Below, piece after piece: positions 17,246-25,568 of a stretch of 64,000 bases of DNA (its first letter is position 1; each line of letters begins with the position of its first letter). Both the position numbers and the translations under genes were made by a program. This DNA comes from Parabacteroides chongii. Lineage in GTDB: Bacteria > Bacteroidota > Bacteroidia > Bacteroidales > Tannerellaceae. The stretch covers positions 5,736,501 through 5,800,500 of the forward strand of contig NZ_CP120849.1 in assembly GCF_029581355.1 (NCBI RefSeq). Direction: 5' to 3'. The notes beneath the pieces are model-generated. The model worked only from the letters and a program-made list of their open reading frames with translations. It searched no databases and had not been told where the DNA came from.

Positions 17246-18466
17246 TTATTTCCGGCATTTGATTGCGAAATATAATATGTATAGGAATGCGACCAGTGGG
17301 ACGAAAAATCCGATCGCCATATTGTTTTCGCCGATGTATCCCATCAGCATCGGGCTGAAAGCACCTCCGGCAACGCCCATCACAATATAAGAAGAAGCCT
17401 TTTTGGTGTAAGTACCCATCCCCTCCAGTCCTAGTGCGAAGATCGTCGGAAACATGATCGACATAAAGAAGAAAGAAATATATAATGCATACAATGAAAT
17501 CGTTCCTGCAGAAACAATCACCAATGCCATGCAAACCGCATCCGCCAGCGCAAACCAGGTCAGCAGCTTTCCGGGCGACATCCATTTCATCGTGAAACTG
17601 CCGGACAGACGGCCGATCATAAACAATGCCATCCCACCGAATGCAAGTATCCGTGAAGCCTCGACATTCGTCATTTCCGGGTTCGCCTCCGTTACATAAT
17701 TAATAAAGAAGCTGAAAATACCTGTCTGTGCCGCACAATAACAGAACTGTGCCAATACCGCCCGCACAAACTGTCCGTGCCGCCACATGGAAGTAGCCGG
17801 AAGTTCCGCATCGTCGGCAGCCTCCTCCAGTTCCTCCGTCTTCACTTCCGGCAGACGTGTGAAGAAGAACAGGACAGCTACCAGCAACACGACGCAGCCT
17901 ACCAATATATAGGGCTTTGTCAACGTGAAAGGATCATCCTGCGCCCCACCGAAGATCAATGCTCCGCCAACCAGCGGGCCTAATATCCATCCCAATCCGT
18001 TGAACGACTGCGAGAGATTCAATCGTTGTGCACCCGATTCTGCCGGACCGAGTATGGTTGAATACGGATTTGCAGCCGTCTCCAAAATACATAATCCGCA
18101 GGCGATAACAAACAACGCCACCAAAAAAGGGGTTGCCGAATGCAGGAAAGCGGCAGGTATAAAAGCAAAAGCACCCGCAGCAAAAAGCAGCAACCCGAGG
18201 ATAATGCCTTGCTTATAACCGTAACGTTTCATAAACATACCCGCAGGCAGCGCCATCAGGAAATAAGCGATGTAGGTAGAGAATTGCACCAGGCCGCTTT
18301 CGGCTTTCGTCATGGTGAAAGCTCCCTGGAAATGTTTATTCAGAACGTCCAGCAATCCGTGTGCAAATCCCCACAAAAGGAACAGGCTCGTGATCAGGAT
18401 AAACGGGATAAGGTAGGATTTGCCGTTCGGGGCGGCGAATAAGCTTTGTTTGTTTTTCTTTTCCAT
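17246..18466 (-). CDS. FucP/GluP-family MFS sugar:H+ symporter
   Basis: A 406-residue major-facilitator protein with twelve predicted helices. The N-terminal half carries LLWGFAHGLLDVLNKHFQ and the ETAANPYSTILGP segment typical of the fucose/glucose-galactose permease branch. It should import a hexose or deoxyhexose across the inner membrane. A -7 box (TATCTTTG, minus strand, 18515-18522) lies 48 bp upstream. There are no sugar catabolic genes beside it, so the substrate stays open. Confidence 0.88.
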   Translation of the reverse strand: MEKKNKQSLFAAPNGKSYLIPFILITSLFLLWGFAHGLLDVLNKHFQGAFTMTKAESGLVQFSTYIAYFLMALPAGMFMKRYGYKQGIILGLLLFAAGAFAFIPAAFLHSATPFLVALFVIACGLCILETAANPYSTILGPAESGAQRLNLSQSFNGLGWILGPLVGGALIFGGAQDDPFTLTKPYILVGCVVLLVAVLFFFTRLPEVKTEELEEAADDAELPATSMWRHGQFVRAVLAQFCYCAAQTGIFSFFINYVTEANPEMTNVEASRILAFGGMALFMIGRLSGSFTMKWMSPGKLLTWFALADAVCMALVIVSAGTISLYALYISFFFMSIMFPTIFALGLEGMGTYTKKASSYIVMGVAGGAFSPMLMGYIGENNMAIGFFVPLVAFLYILYFAIKCRK

Positions 18467-18583
18467 CTGATTATTTTTGACAATATCTTTTCATAACTTC
18501 ATTTTTAAGGACTGCAAAGATACGGTTTTCATTGAATAAACGAAGATGTTGAAAAACAGCATGACTGTATGTGCATGCCGTTT

Positions 18584-20089
18584 TCAGTCTTTCTTCTTCA
18601 GATAAAACGAAGGTGTCATATAAGATATTGTATACGCCGAATCGACGGAAGGACGATACAAATGAATACTCTGAAAAATCAGCTTTGCCGAATCCATATC
18701 TAAAACAAGCAGATTGGGGAAAGCGGCTTCCGGTATCGTATCCGTCGGATTTACTCCGGCTTTCTTTAGTTGTCCCTCCCAAAAAGAAGACAGGGCTTCG
18801 CTGTACACAACAGCCTTGTCTTTGTTAAATAAACGTAATGTATCGTTGTTGTTGATGGTGTACATGCAATTATCGTTCTGATAGCCTGTCACAGGGATCA
18901 GCAACTGGTAACCGGAAAGATCGATCGGATACTTGTTGTCTATCTCCATATAGGAATACCGGTCGTAACGTCTCTCATTCCCCGGCTCGTTCTCCCTTCC
19001 CTCTTGCGAAATCCTTTCGATATCCTTTGCCGTGATGCCCGGAATATAAGTAACCGCCGACAGCAGGACGACCGACAGACATGCGGCATACAAATACCTG
19101 CCCCACCGTTTCGTCAGGAACAGCACGACCAGTCCGGTCAGTATCCCTCCCACTGCGACCAAATAAACACGGGGTTCCGTAAAGCCGTACTGGTTGATAC
19201 GGTAATAAGTCCCGATCCAGTACATCACCAGCGCGGGCAATACCACCCAGCTGGCGTATTTATAAAACCAGTCGTAATACCTTTTGGAAAGGAACACCTG
19301 ACATCCTTTCAATATAAATGTAGCCGAAATAAAACTGACTACGATATAAGCTACCGCTCCTTTCGGCAATGACCATAGCACGGCTACCTTAATAAAATAG
19401 AGGTACAATATCACCGCATAGATCAGCAGCACGGGTGAAAGGACATAGTTCAGCAAGACTTCAAACAGCCGGTTGCGGCTCTCGTCCCTCTCCTCTTTCT
19501 CCTGGTTGAACATTAAAAACAGCAAAGGCATCCCGCACATAAATATCAGATACGCAGCCTCGGTGTAGAACCATCTGTAACTGTCTTCCCATATTTCAAA
19601 GATATATCGTATGGAAGCATTGATGGATATCGCCAGCAGATAGGCGACTCCGGCAAGCAGTCCGGCTGACAGCATCGCTTTGAGATAGCGCAGGGCAATA
19701 CGGACAAAATCGTCATTGTCGCGTTTCCAGCCGCTTATGAGGTAGACGAGCTGTATCACGACCAGCGAGACCAGATAGGTCGGTGTCCAAATGGCTGTAT
19801 CCGTCATCCAAAGGAACGGTATAAAGAAGAACGCGGAAAGATAATATATGGGACGCAACCGGATAGCTGCAGCCGGACTACCCGGCTTTGTCAGGCCGTT
19901 CAGCGTATAGGTCGCCAAAAACAGGATCGGAAAATAGGACAGCGGTCCCACGAGGAAGTCGTATTCATACCCGCTCTCGAAATGAACACATCCTGCCAGG
20001 CTGAAAACGACTGACATGAAGACTTCTACCGGATGTTGTCTGACTGCCGAACGCAGGCGGATCATGATGGCTTCTATTTTCTTTTTCAT
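18584..20089 (-). CDS. DUF4153 multi-helix membrane protein
   Basis: A 501-residue protein with about ten to twelve hydrophobic helices in residues 20-350 and a soluble C-terminal domain (about 360-501). The overall plan and segments such as WMTDTAIWTPTYL and the VLLNYVLSPVLLIYA region fit DUF4153, a family of unknown function. It is a single gene, divergent from ferritin. Confidence 0.78.
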   Translation of the reverse strand: MKKKIEAIMIRLRSAVRQHPVEVFMSVVFSLAGCVHFESGYEYDFLVGPLSYFPILFLATYTLNGLTKPGSPAAAIRLRPIYYLSAFFFIPFLWMTDTAIWTPTYLVSLVVIQLVYLISGWKRDNDDFVRIALRYLKAMLSAGLLAGVAYLLAISINASIRYIFEIWEDSYRWFYTEAAYLIFMCGMPLLFLMFNQEKEERDESRNRLFEVLLNYVLSPVLLIYAVILYLYFIKVAVLWSLPKGAVAYIVVSFISATFILKGCQVFLSKRYYDWFYKYASWVVLPALVMYWIGTYYRINQYGFTEPRVYLVAVGGILTGLVVLFLTKRWGRYLYAACLSVVLLSAVTYIPGITAKDIERISQEGRENEPGNERRYDRYSYMEIDNKYPIDLSGYQLLIPVTGYQNDNCMYTINNNDTLRLFNKDKAVVYSEALSSFWEGQLKKAGVNPTDTIPEAAFPNLLVLDMDSAKLIFQSIHLYRPSVDSAYTISYMTPSFYLKKKD

Positions 20090-20204
20090 ACGATCTGATG
20101 TTTATAGATATAAAACGAAGATAAGAACTTCTTATTTTTGGAACAAATCCGATAGCTGTTTGTTTTATTATAAAATCAATAAACATAATATAAAACATAC
20201 AACT

Positions 20205-20687
20205 ATGATTTTAAGTAGAAAATTATCCGATGCTCTCAATGAGCAGATATTGGCAGAGATGTGGTCTTCCAATCTTTATTTATCCATGTATATCCATTTT
20301 AGCCAGATCGGTCTGGACGGCTGTGCACATTGGATGAAAAAGCAATCACAGGAAGAACTGGAACATGCGTATAAAATGATCGATTACTCCATTCAGCGTG
20401 GCGGACAGGTGAAACTGGATCAGGTCAATGTGGTTCCGACCGCTTTCGGTACACCGCTGGAAGTATTCGAGCATGTTTATTCGCACGAAGTACATGTATC
20501 GGAGCTGATCGACAAGCTGGTAGACATCGCCCACGCTGAAAATGACAAGGCTACGCAGGATTTCCTTTGGGGATTCGTTCGTGAGCAGGTGGAAGAAGAA
20601 GCTACAGCCAAGAACATCGTCGAAAAGCTGAAGCTGTACGGCGAACATCATGTGGCGATCATGGATCATCATCTCGCCAAAAGATAG
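20205..20687 (+). CDS. ftnA: Bacterial non-heme ferritin
   Basis: A 160-residue ferritin that stores iron as a 24-mer with ferroxidase activity. The start chosen is the ATG of MILSRKLSDALNEQI, because the upstream in-frame extension lies over the divergent gene. Ferroxidase ligands are visible: Glu in LAEMWSSNLY, the EELEHA pair (Glu50/His53 type), Glu in HAENDKATQDF, and the EQVEEE segment. The length is that of FtnA-type proteins. Confidence 0.93.
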   Translation: MILSRKLSDALNEQILAEMWSSNLYLSMYIHFSQIGLDGCAHWMKKQSQEELEHAYKMIDYSIQRGGQVKLDQVNVVPTAFGTPLEVFEHVYSHEVHVSELIDKLVDIAHAENDKATQDFLWGFVREQVEEEATAKNIVEKLKLYGEHHVAIMDHHLAKR

Positions 20688-20731
20688 AGACACAACATCC
20701 TATTACTTACTATAGACTTTTATATGAAAGC

Positions 20732-20773
20732 ACCGGATGCGGCTTTTCTGCCATTAAGCGGCATCCGGTTTAT
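20732..20773. terminator. Bidirectional terminator between ferritin and GDSL gene
   Basis: ACCGGATGC (20732-20740) pairs with GCATCCGGT (20761-20769), followed by TTTATT. It lies between convergent genes and touches the stop codon of the minus-strand esterase. Confidence 0.7.
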
Positions 20774-21546
20774 TCGACAGCCTTCAAAATGGCTTTCCCC
20801 CAAAACTCACCCAGCACCGCCGCGCCTTTCTCGTTGGGATGGAGATAGAAGGTTCCGGCATTCCCGTCTTCAGGGAAAAGGTCTGTCAGGTAGTTTTCCT
20901 TGAAATAATCGAATGCCTCCGTGTCGCCCATGAACACTTGTCCGGGGAAACGTTTGGCATATTCTTCCACGAGCGATTGCAGTACCGGATAGTAACTTTG
21001 CAAACGGTTCAGCCCCTCCTTCAGATACATTGCCCCGTTGTACGTGTTCGGACTGTACCATACCGGACGGTTCAGGACGATCTTGCAAGTCGGGTACAAG
21101 GCGAGCAACTGGTTGATGATGGCTTTCATGTTTTCCTCGTATTTCTCCGGCGAAGCGGGTGCACCGTTCGGACCGGTGATAGCGCTGTCATTCGTCCCCA
21201 GCATAATGGAGAAGATCAGGGTCGCCCAGGTTTCATCGGCAAACTTGTCGGCGGCGGCTCTCGCTTTCGGGAACAAGGTTTCCGTAGCCGGAAGATAATC
21301 CGTGGTCGTGCAGCCGCTTACTCCCTGATTGGAGTATTTGACCGATGTGACGGAGTGTTGTTTGGTCAGGTACAAGGCTGCTTTCACCGGAGGGGCATCG
21401 TGCGCAGGGTCTGCGATCAAAGCTCCGGCAGTAATGCTGTTTCCTATAAATATGATATTCATACTCTTTTTATTTTCCGCCTTCATAAAAGGGTTACTGA
21501 TTGCCAGTCCCAGCAGCAGGCAGGCTATTTTCGCGATCTGTTTCAT
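20770..21546 (-). CDS. Secreted SGNH/GDSL esterase
   Basis: A 258-residue periplasmic hydrolase with a signal peptide (about 1-23). SGNH blocks are all present: the serine in FIGNSITAG (block I), the glycine in NQGVSG, asparagine in MLGTNDS, and the catalytic histidine in FYLHPNEKG. Likely reaction: deacetylation of a sugar (sialate or xylan-type acetylesterases share this layout). Its first 53 bp overlap the 3' end of the betaine-binding protein gene in another frame, so it is probably the last gene of the opu transcript. Confidence 0.85.
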   Translation of the reverse strand: MKQIAKIACLLLGLAISNPFMKAENKKSMNIIFIGNSITAGALIADPAHDAPPVKAALYLTKQHSVTSVKYSNQGVSGCTTTDYLPATETLFPKARAAADKFADETWATLIFSIMLGTNDSAITGPNGAPASPEKYEENMKAIINQLLALYPTCKIVLNRPVWYSPNTYNGAMYLKEGLNRLQSYYPVLQSLVEEYAKRFPGQVFMGDTEAFDYFKENYLTDLFPEDGNAGTFYLHPNEKGAAVLGEFWGKAILKAVE

Positions 21547-22432
21547 ATCTGTTCAGTTGAGTTAGATTATTTGTCTGCGAAGATAAAAATAAATCAACTA
21601 TTTCGGGGTGCTTTTTCAACCAAACTTTTGCGCCTTCCAGTTCGCGTAACGGATAGTCTTCCATGATGTTCATCAGTTCGCTCAACTGCTCGTTGGTGAA
21701 TCTAAAGTTTTTGAAGAAGGCCGCCACAAATGGGTGCGTCTCGGAGAAGCCTTTGGTGGCAACGGCTGCAATATGCTCGGTATCGCCATAAACACCTTTG
21801 TCGTCGTCGAGGAACTTGAGGTCATAACGGGCGAACATCCAGTGGGGGGTCCAGCCTGTGACGACGATCCAGTCGTTATGCTCCACGGACTTCTGGAGGA
21901 AGGCGGTCATGGTCGGGCCGCTGGAAGGCATTAATTTGAGTTGCAGGCCGTAATCGTTTACGGCGTCTTCCGTCAGGTTCATCAGGCTGGCACCAATATC
22001 GATACCGATAATTTCGCCTTTGAAGCGTTCCTTATTGGCATTCAGTTCTTCGATCGTATTGATCGTCACGTAGGACGGGACGGCCAGACCTAAACGGGCG
22101 TTCTCAAAAGGGATGCCGATCGTTTCCAGGCGGTCGCCGTATTTCTTCATGTAGTCGACATGGGTATTCGGAAGCCAGGCATCCAGAAAGAGGTCGACTT
22201 TTCCGGCTGCTACCGAGGTGAAGATCGGGGCGATGTCGGCATTCTTCAATATCACCTTGTAGCCCTGCTCCTCCAGCATCGCCTTGGCAAGATAACTCAT
22301 GGCGATGCCTTCCGACCAGTTCACGTAGCCGATGGAAATTTCTTTCGGGTCTTTGGCACGGTTGCAGCTGACCAGGAACATCAGGACAGCCAGCAGCAGG
22401 ATCAGGTTGATAAGTATAAATAATCTTTTCAT
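21494..22432 (-). CDS. opuAC: Glycine betaine-binding lipoprotein (OpuAC type)
   Basis: A 312-residue substrate-binding protein with lipobox FLVSC (Cys23). The mature part has the periplasmic-binding fold of OpuAC/ProX, with aromatic residues (VNWSEG, LDAWLPNTH, TGWTPHWMF) that would form the quaternary-ammonium aromatic cage. The final 29 residues (from about SSQTNN) are low-complexity, and the last 17 are encoded over the start of the esterase gene, so this may be a run-on tail. Third gene of opuAA-opuAB-opuAC. Confidence 0.92.
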   Translation of the reverse strand: MKRLFILINLILLLAVLMFLVSCNRAKDPKEISIGYVNWSEGIAMSYLAKAMLEEQGYKVILKNADIAPIFTSVAAGKVDLFLDAWLPNTHVDYMKKYGDRLETIGIPFENARLGLAVPSYVTINTIEELNANKERFKGEIIGIDIGASLMNLTEDAVNDYGLQLKLMPSSGPTMTAFLQKSVEHNDWIVVTGWTPHWMFARYDLKFLDDDKGVYGDTEHIAAVATKGFSETHPFVAAFFKNFRFTNEQLSELMNIMEDYPLRELEGAKVWLKKHPEIVDLFLSSQTNNLTQLNRYETDRENSLPAAGTGNQ

Positions 22433-22468
22433 ATAAATTCTTTTATGGAGTGAATAACTAAGGGCCGC

Positions 22469-23284
22469 TTATTTCTTGCGGACAAATCCCTGGGTAATAC
22501 GGTCGAGGATGATCGCGAGGATCACGACGGCAATGCCGCCTTCAAAACCGAGGCCGATCTTCATCTGGGTGATTCCTTTGAGGACTATCTCACCCAAACC
22601 GCCTGCCGAGATCATTGCGGCGATGACCACCATCGAGAGCGCCATCATGATTGTCTGATTGACGCCGGTCATAATCGTCGGCAATGCCAAAGGAAGCTGT
22701 ACTTTGAATAGCAACTGTCCGGAGGTGGCACCAAAAGAACGGGTCGCCTCGACGATATCTTCCGGAACCTGCCGGATACCGAGGTCCGTCAGACGAACTA
22801 CGGGCGGCATGGCGAAAATAACGGTCGCGAATGCACCTGGTACGGGTCCCAATCCGAAGAACAAAACCGCGGGGATCAGGTAAACGAAGGCGGGCATGGT
22901 CTGCATCAGGTCCATGACGGGGCGGATTATCTTGGCAGCAACCCGGTTACGCGCCGTCCATATTCCCAGCGGTACACCGAGGACCAGGGCAATCACGGTA
23001 GAGGACAGAACTAATGCGACGGTCTGCATAGTCTGTTCCCAAAAGCCCATTCCGTAGATCAGAAGCAACCCCAGTAGTGTCAAAGCGGCAGTCCCTTTTC
23101 CGGCTTTATACCAAGCCAATACGGTCAGGGCTGCAATCATTATAAAAAAAGGTATCCATAGCAGGCCGTTCTGGAAGGCATCGATAAAGCCTCCGATCAG
23201 GTTATTGACGACATCAAAAAAATGCGCCCAGTGTTCCGTCATCCAGTTGATGACGATTTCTATATATTTTCCGATATTGATCAT
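22469..23284 (-). CDS. opuAB: Glycine betaine ABC transporter permease (OpuAB type)
   Basis: A 271-residue inner-membrane permease with six or so helices and the EAA-type coupling loop (EATRSFGATSGQLLFKVQLPLALPTI). The C-terminal MMALSMVVIAAMISAGGLGEIVL stretch is typical of ProW/OpuAB. Its start overlaps the ATPase stop by 4 bp, so translation is coupled. Confidence 0.94.
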   Translation of the reverse strand: MINIGKYIEIVINWMTEHWAHFFDVVNNLIGGFIDAFQNGLLWIPFFIMIAALTVLAWYKAGKGTAALTLLGLLLIYGMGFWEQTMQTVALVLSSTVIALVLGVPLGIWTARNRVAAKIIRPVMDLMQTMPAFVYLIPAVLFFGLGPVPGAFATVIFAMPPVVRLTDLGIRQVPEDIVEATRSFGATSGQLLFKVQLPLALPTIMTGVNQTIMMALSMVVIAAMISAGGLGEIVLKGITQMKIGLGFEGGIAVVILAIILDRITQGFVRKK

Positions 23285-24507
23285 AAATCTATTGCGTTTT
23301 GAATTATTTCTTCTATTTCTTTTTCGTCTTTTCCTGTCATTTCAATGATGATGGCGGACGGAGGGATAACGCCCAGCAAACGGTTGTTCTCATCGACTAC
23401 CGGCAATGCCTGCCGTACTTTGGACAGCAGAGGGAGCATATCTTCCACAATGGTATTTTCGAGAACGGACGGGACTTCTTTTTTGATAATGGAGCCGATA
23501 TCCTTCCCGCCTTCTTTCCGCAGGTTCAGTACATCTTTATAGTGTATCTCTCCGATGAATTGGTCATCATTGCCGATGACGGGCAGTGCGTAGAGGCGTC
23601 TTTCGCGCATCTTCCGGAGGATGGTTTCCGGACCGTCCCTTTTGATCCTGACAACAATGGGTTGCCTGAGCATGATTGACGAGGCTGTTACGATTCGGCC
23701 GCGGTCCACGCTTTCCGTAAAACGGGTGACGTAATCGTTGGCAGGGTCGGTCAGTATCTCTTCCGGTGTTCCCACCTGCACGATGACACCGTCTTTCATA
23801 ATGGCGATACGGTCGCCCAGCTTGATCGCCTCGTCCAGGTCGTGGGTGATAAAGACGATCGTCCTTTTCATCTTCTCCTGCAAGAGCAGCAACTCGTCCT
23901 GCATCTGTTCACGGATCAGCGGGTCGAGTGCAGAGAAGGCTTCATCCATCAAAAGGACCTCGGGATTGTTTGCCAGGGCACGTGCCAGTCCGACGCGCTG
24001 CTGCATTCCGCCTGACAGTTCATCGACCCGCTGGTTTTCGTACCCTTTCAGACCGACCTGAAGGATGCTCTCCAGGGCTTTCTTTTCGCGTTCCTGCTTA
24101 GGGACGCCTTGCAATTCGAGGCCGAAGGATACGTTATTCAGGACGGTGCGGTGAGGTAGCAGGCCGAAGTGCTGGAAAACCATCGCCAACTCTTTTCGCC
24201 GTATCTGCAACAGTTCCTTGTCCGACGAACGGGTTATATCTATCCCGTTCACCCGAATCTCTCCCATTGTCGGCTCGTTCAGCCGGTTGATACAGCGTAA
24301 TAAGGTCGATTTACCGCTGCCGGAAAGCCCCATAATGACAAACATCTCGCCTTCTTCTATTTCCAGGTTCGCGTTACGCACGGCAACGGTACAGCCTGTT
24401 TCTTTTAGTATTTCCTGTTTGCTTTTCCCTTTCAGGATCATCTTTTTCGCCCGGCTCTTTTCGGGACCGAAAAGGATGGATAAGTTTTTTATTTCTATTT
24501 TTGCCAT
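23281..24507 (-). CDS. opuAA: Glycine betaine ABC transporter ATPase with CBS domains (OpuAA)
   Basis: A 408-residue ProV/OpuAA ATPase. Walker A is GLSGSGKST (about 59-67), the signature is LSGGMQQRVGLARAL, Walker B is VLLMDEAFSALDPL. Two CBS domains follow (about 280-400), which in this family gate transport by ionic strength. First gene of the osmoprotectant operon opuAA-AB-AC; the leader carries a hairpin at 24543-24597. Confidence 0.95.
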   Translation of the reverse strand: MAKIEIKNLSILFGPEKSRAKKMILKGKSKQEILKETGCTVAVRNANLEIEEGEMFVIMGLSGSGKSTLLRCINRLNEPTMGEIRVNGIDITRSSDKELLQIRRKELAMVFQHFGLLPHRTVLNNVSFGLELQGVPKQEREKKALESILQVGLKGYENQRVDELSGGMQQRVGLARALANNPEVLLMDEAFSALDPLIREQMQDELLLLQEKMKRTIVFITHDLDEAIKLGDRIAIMKDGVIVQVGTPEEILTDPANDYVTRFTESVDRGRIVTASSIMLRQPIVVRIKRDGPETILRKMRERRLYALPVIGNDDQFIGEIHYKDVLNLRKEGGKDIGSIIKKEVPSVLENTIVEDMLPLLSKVRQALPVVDENNRLLGVIPPSAIIIEMTGKDEKEIEEIIQNAIDL

Positions 24508-24542
24508 ATATTGATTATTACTTAGGTTTATGAAACAAGGGG

Positions 24543-24597
24543 GCGTGCTCCGGCTCAGACTGGCCGGACAAGCAAAATTCCTCTTCCGGACGCACGC
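24543..24597 (-). promoter_or_regulatory. Stem-loop in the opu operon leader
   Basis: GCGTGCTCCGG (24543-24553) pairs with CCGGACGCACGC (24586-24597) with one bulge. It is 36 bp ahead of opuAA on the minus strand. It may be a regulatory hairpin or the terminator of the RNA gene upstream; the T-run after it is weak. Confidence 0.4.
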
Positions 24598-24865
24598 AGT
24601 GAATCCGAAATGACTTTTTAATCGTAAATTTATCTGCTAATTTTAATACCTTAATGGTAGACCAAATTTTACCCTTTCGTCTATATAACAAGTAAGCCTT
24701 GAATATGTTCATTTATATCAGAAAGTTCATACAAATGGAGGCATCCGATAGGCTTAGTTTCAAGAAATAAAGAATTATCTTATTTTTGAATGAAATTACA
24801 TGAAGAAGATCGTACCTGACGAAAGATGATAACCAATCATATTCAGGAAACCTATCGGTTGCCTG

Positions 24866-25139
24866 CTAAACAAAAGAAGCGTGGAAACTGTTGATATATA
24901 GACATTGAGGCTCTCGACAGGCCCCCCAACAATATATATAACAGTACCACGCTCTTATCCATATACACGAATCAATTTCTACAATTCTCTCGGTGTGTAT
25001 AAATAGAAAAGAACATTTGCATTTACAGTACTATTATTTGTTGGGATGAAATTGTCGAGATTTCAATGTCAAATAATATTTAAAAACGCTTATGTCTAAC
25101 TAACAAATTGCCCATGTTGCAACACCTTGCATTTCATGT
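24866..25139 (-). ncRNA. Structured non-coding RNA candidate with complementary loops
   Basis: No coding frame is credible here, yet the region folds throughout. Helices (plus-strand coordinates): 25113-25138 (CATG/CATG and GCAA/TTGC); 25032-25040 with 25070-25078, capped by 25047-25052/25060-25065 around loop 25053-25059; 24963-25000; and a long hairpin 24878-24953 with loop 24912-24920. The seven bases of loop 25053-25059 (TGTCGAG) are exactly complementary to 24913-24919 (CTCGACA), a likely kissing interaction. Minus strand is preferred: a near-consensus promoter places the start at about 25139, exactly at the first helix; the long hairpin is followed by TTCTTTTGTTT; and one wobble pair works only on that strand. 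Further hairpins at 24844-24865 and 24826-24840 may extend it. No tmRNA, RNase P or SRP signature is present. 6S-like or lineage-specific RNA is possible. Confidence 0.6.
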
Positions 25140-25145
25140 GCGGAA

Positions 25146-25175
25146 CAAAGATACACAGAAGATTCAAATAATCAA
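25146..25175 (-). promoter_or_regulatory. Promoter of the candidate non-coding RNA
   Basis: On the minus strand TTG (25175-25173), 19 bp, then TATCTTTG (25153-25146) matches the Bacteroidetes primary-sigma promoter closely. No coding gene starts downstream for over 600 bp. Confidence 0.65.
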
Positions 25176-25338
25176 TTTTTCGCTAAAAAATATATACATA
25201 TCTTCTATTCCTTCCTCCAATTCCCAGACTCTACAAAAAGGACAACTTTTTTTATAACTTAGGTATAAGCCGAGTCAACCGATCTTATATATTAGACAGA
25301 TAGTAGTCAACTAAAATCATTAAACTACATTGCTTAAA

Positions 25339-25404
25339 GTGTTTCATTAGGATGAAACAAGTGTTTCACCTAGTAGAAACAACTGTTCCACTAGGGTGAA
25401 ACAC
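25339..25404. repeat. Three tandem 22-bp palindromic units
   Basis: Units at 25339-25360, 25361-25382 and 25383-25404 each read TGTTTCAY or TGTTCCAC, a 4-base centre, then a near-inverse ending GAAACA. The first and third are nearly inverse copies of each other, so the whole block is a larger dyad. I have a memory of similar GTTTCA/TGAAAC blocks in other Bacteroidales intergenic regions, unverified. No gene lies within it; the next gene begins at 25569. Confidence 0.7.
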
Positions 25405-25527
25405 TTTTCAGGTGAGCTTTTATATAAACACCGACTGTTTGATTCATTTCTGTTTTTAAGGATACTGAAAACTAATTTAGCACGAACTAATTTCGTTTAT
25501 CTATTCGGTAATTCGGAGATAAACATG

Positions 25528-25535
25528 TACATTTG
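25528..25535 (+). promoter_or_regulatory. -7 element of the DUF3298-type lipoprotein gene
   Basis: TACATTTG fits TAnnTTTG, 33 bp ahead of the ATG at 25569; a TTCG about 20 bp further upstream could serve as a weak -33 element. Confidence 0.5.
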
Positions 25536-25568
25536 CATTTTAAAGTATTCAATTAAATCTGTATCACA

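Noticed and set aside
20016..20204. 63-residue N-terminal extension of ferritin
   Set aside because: It overlaps the divergent DUF4153 gene and gives an abnormal ferritin; the ATG at 20205 gives the family length.
24518..24712. 64-residue minus-strand ORF upstream of opuAA
   Set aside because: It runs through the leader hairpin, has no hydrophobic or family features and no promoter, and is probably chance.
24866..25139. tmRNA, RNase P RNA or SRP RNA
   Set aside because: No tRNA-like ends or tag frame, no RNase P core motif (GAGGAAAGTCC type), and no SRP Alu/S-domain signature could be found on either strand.
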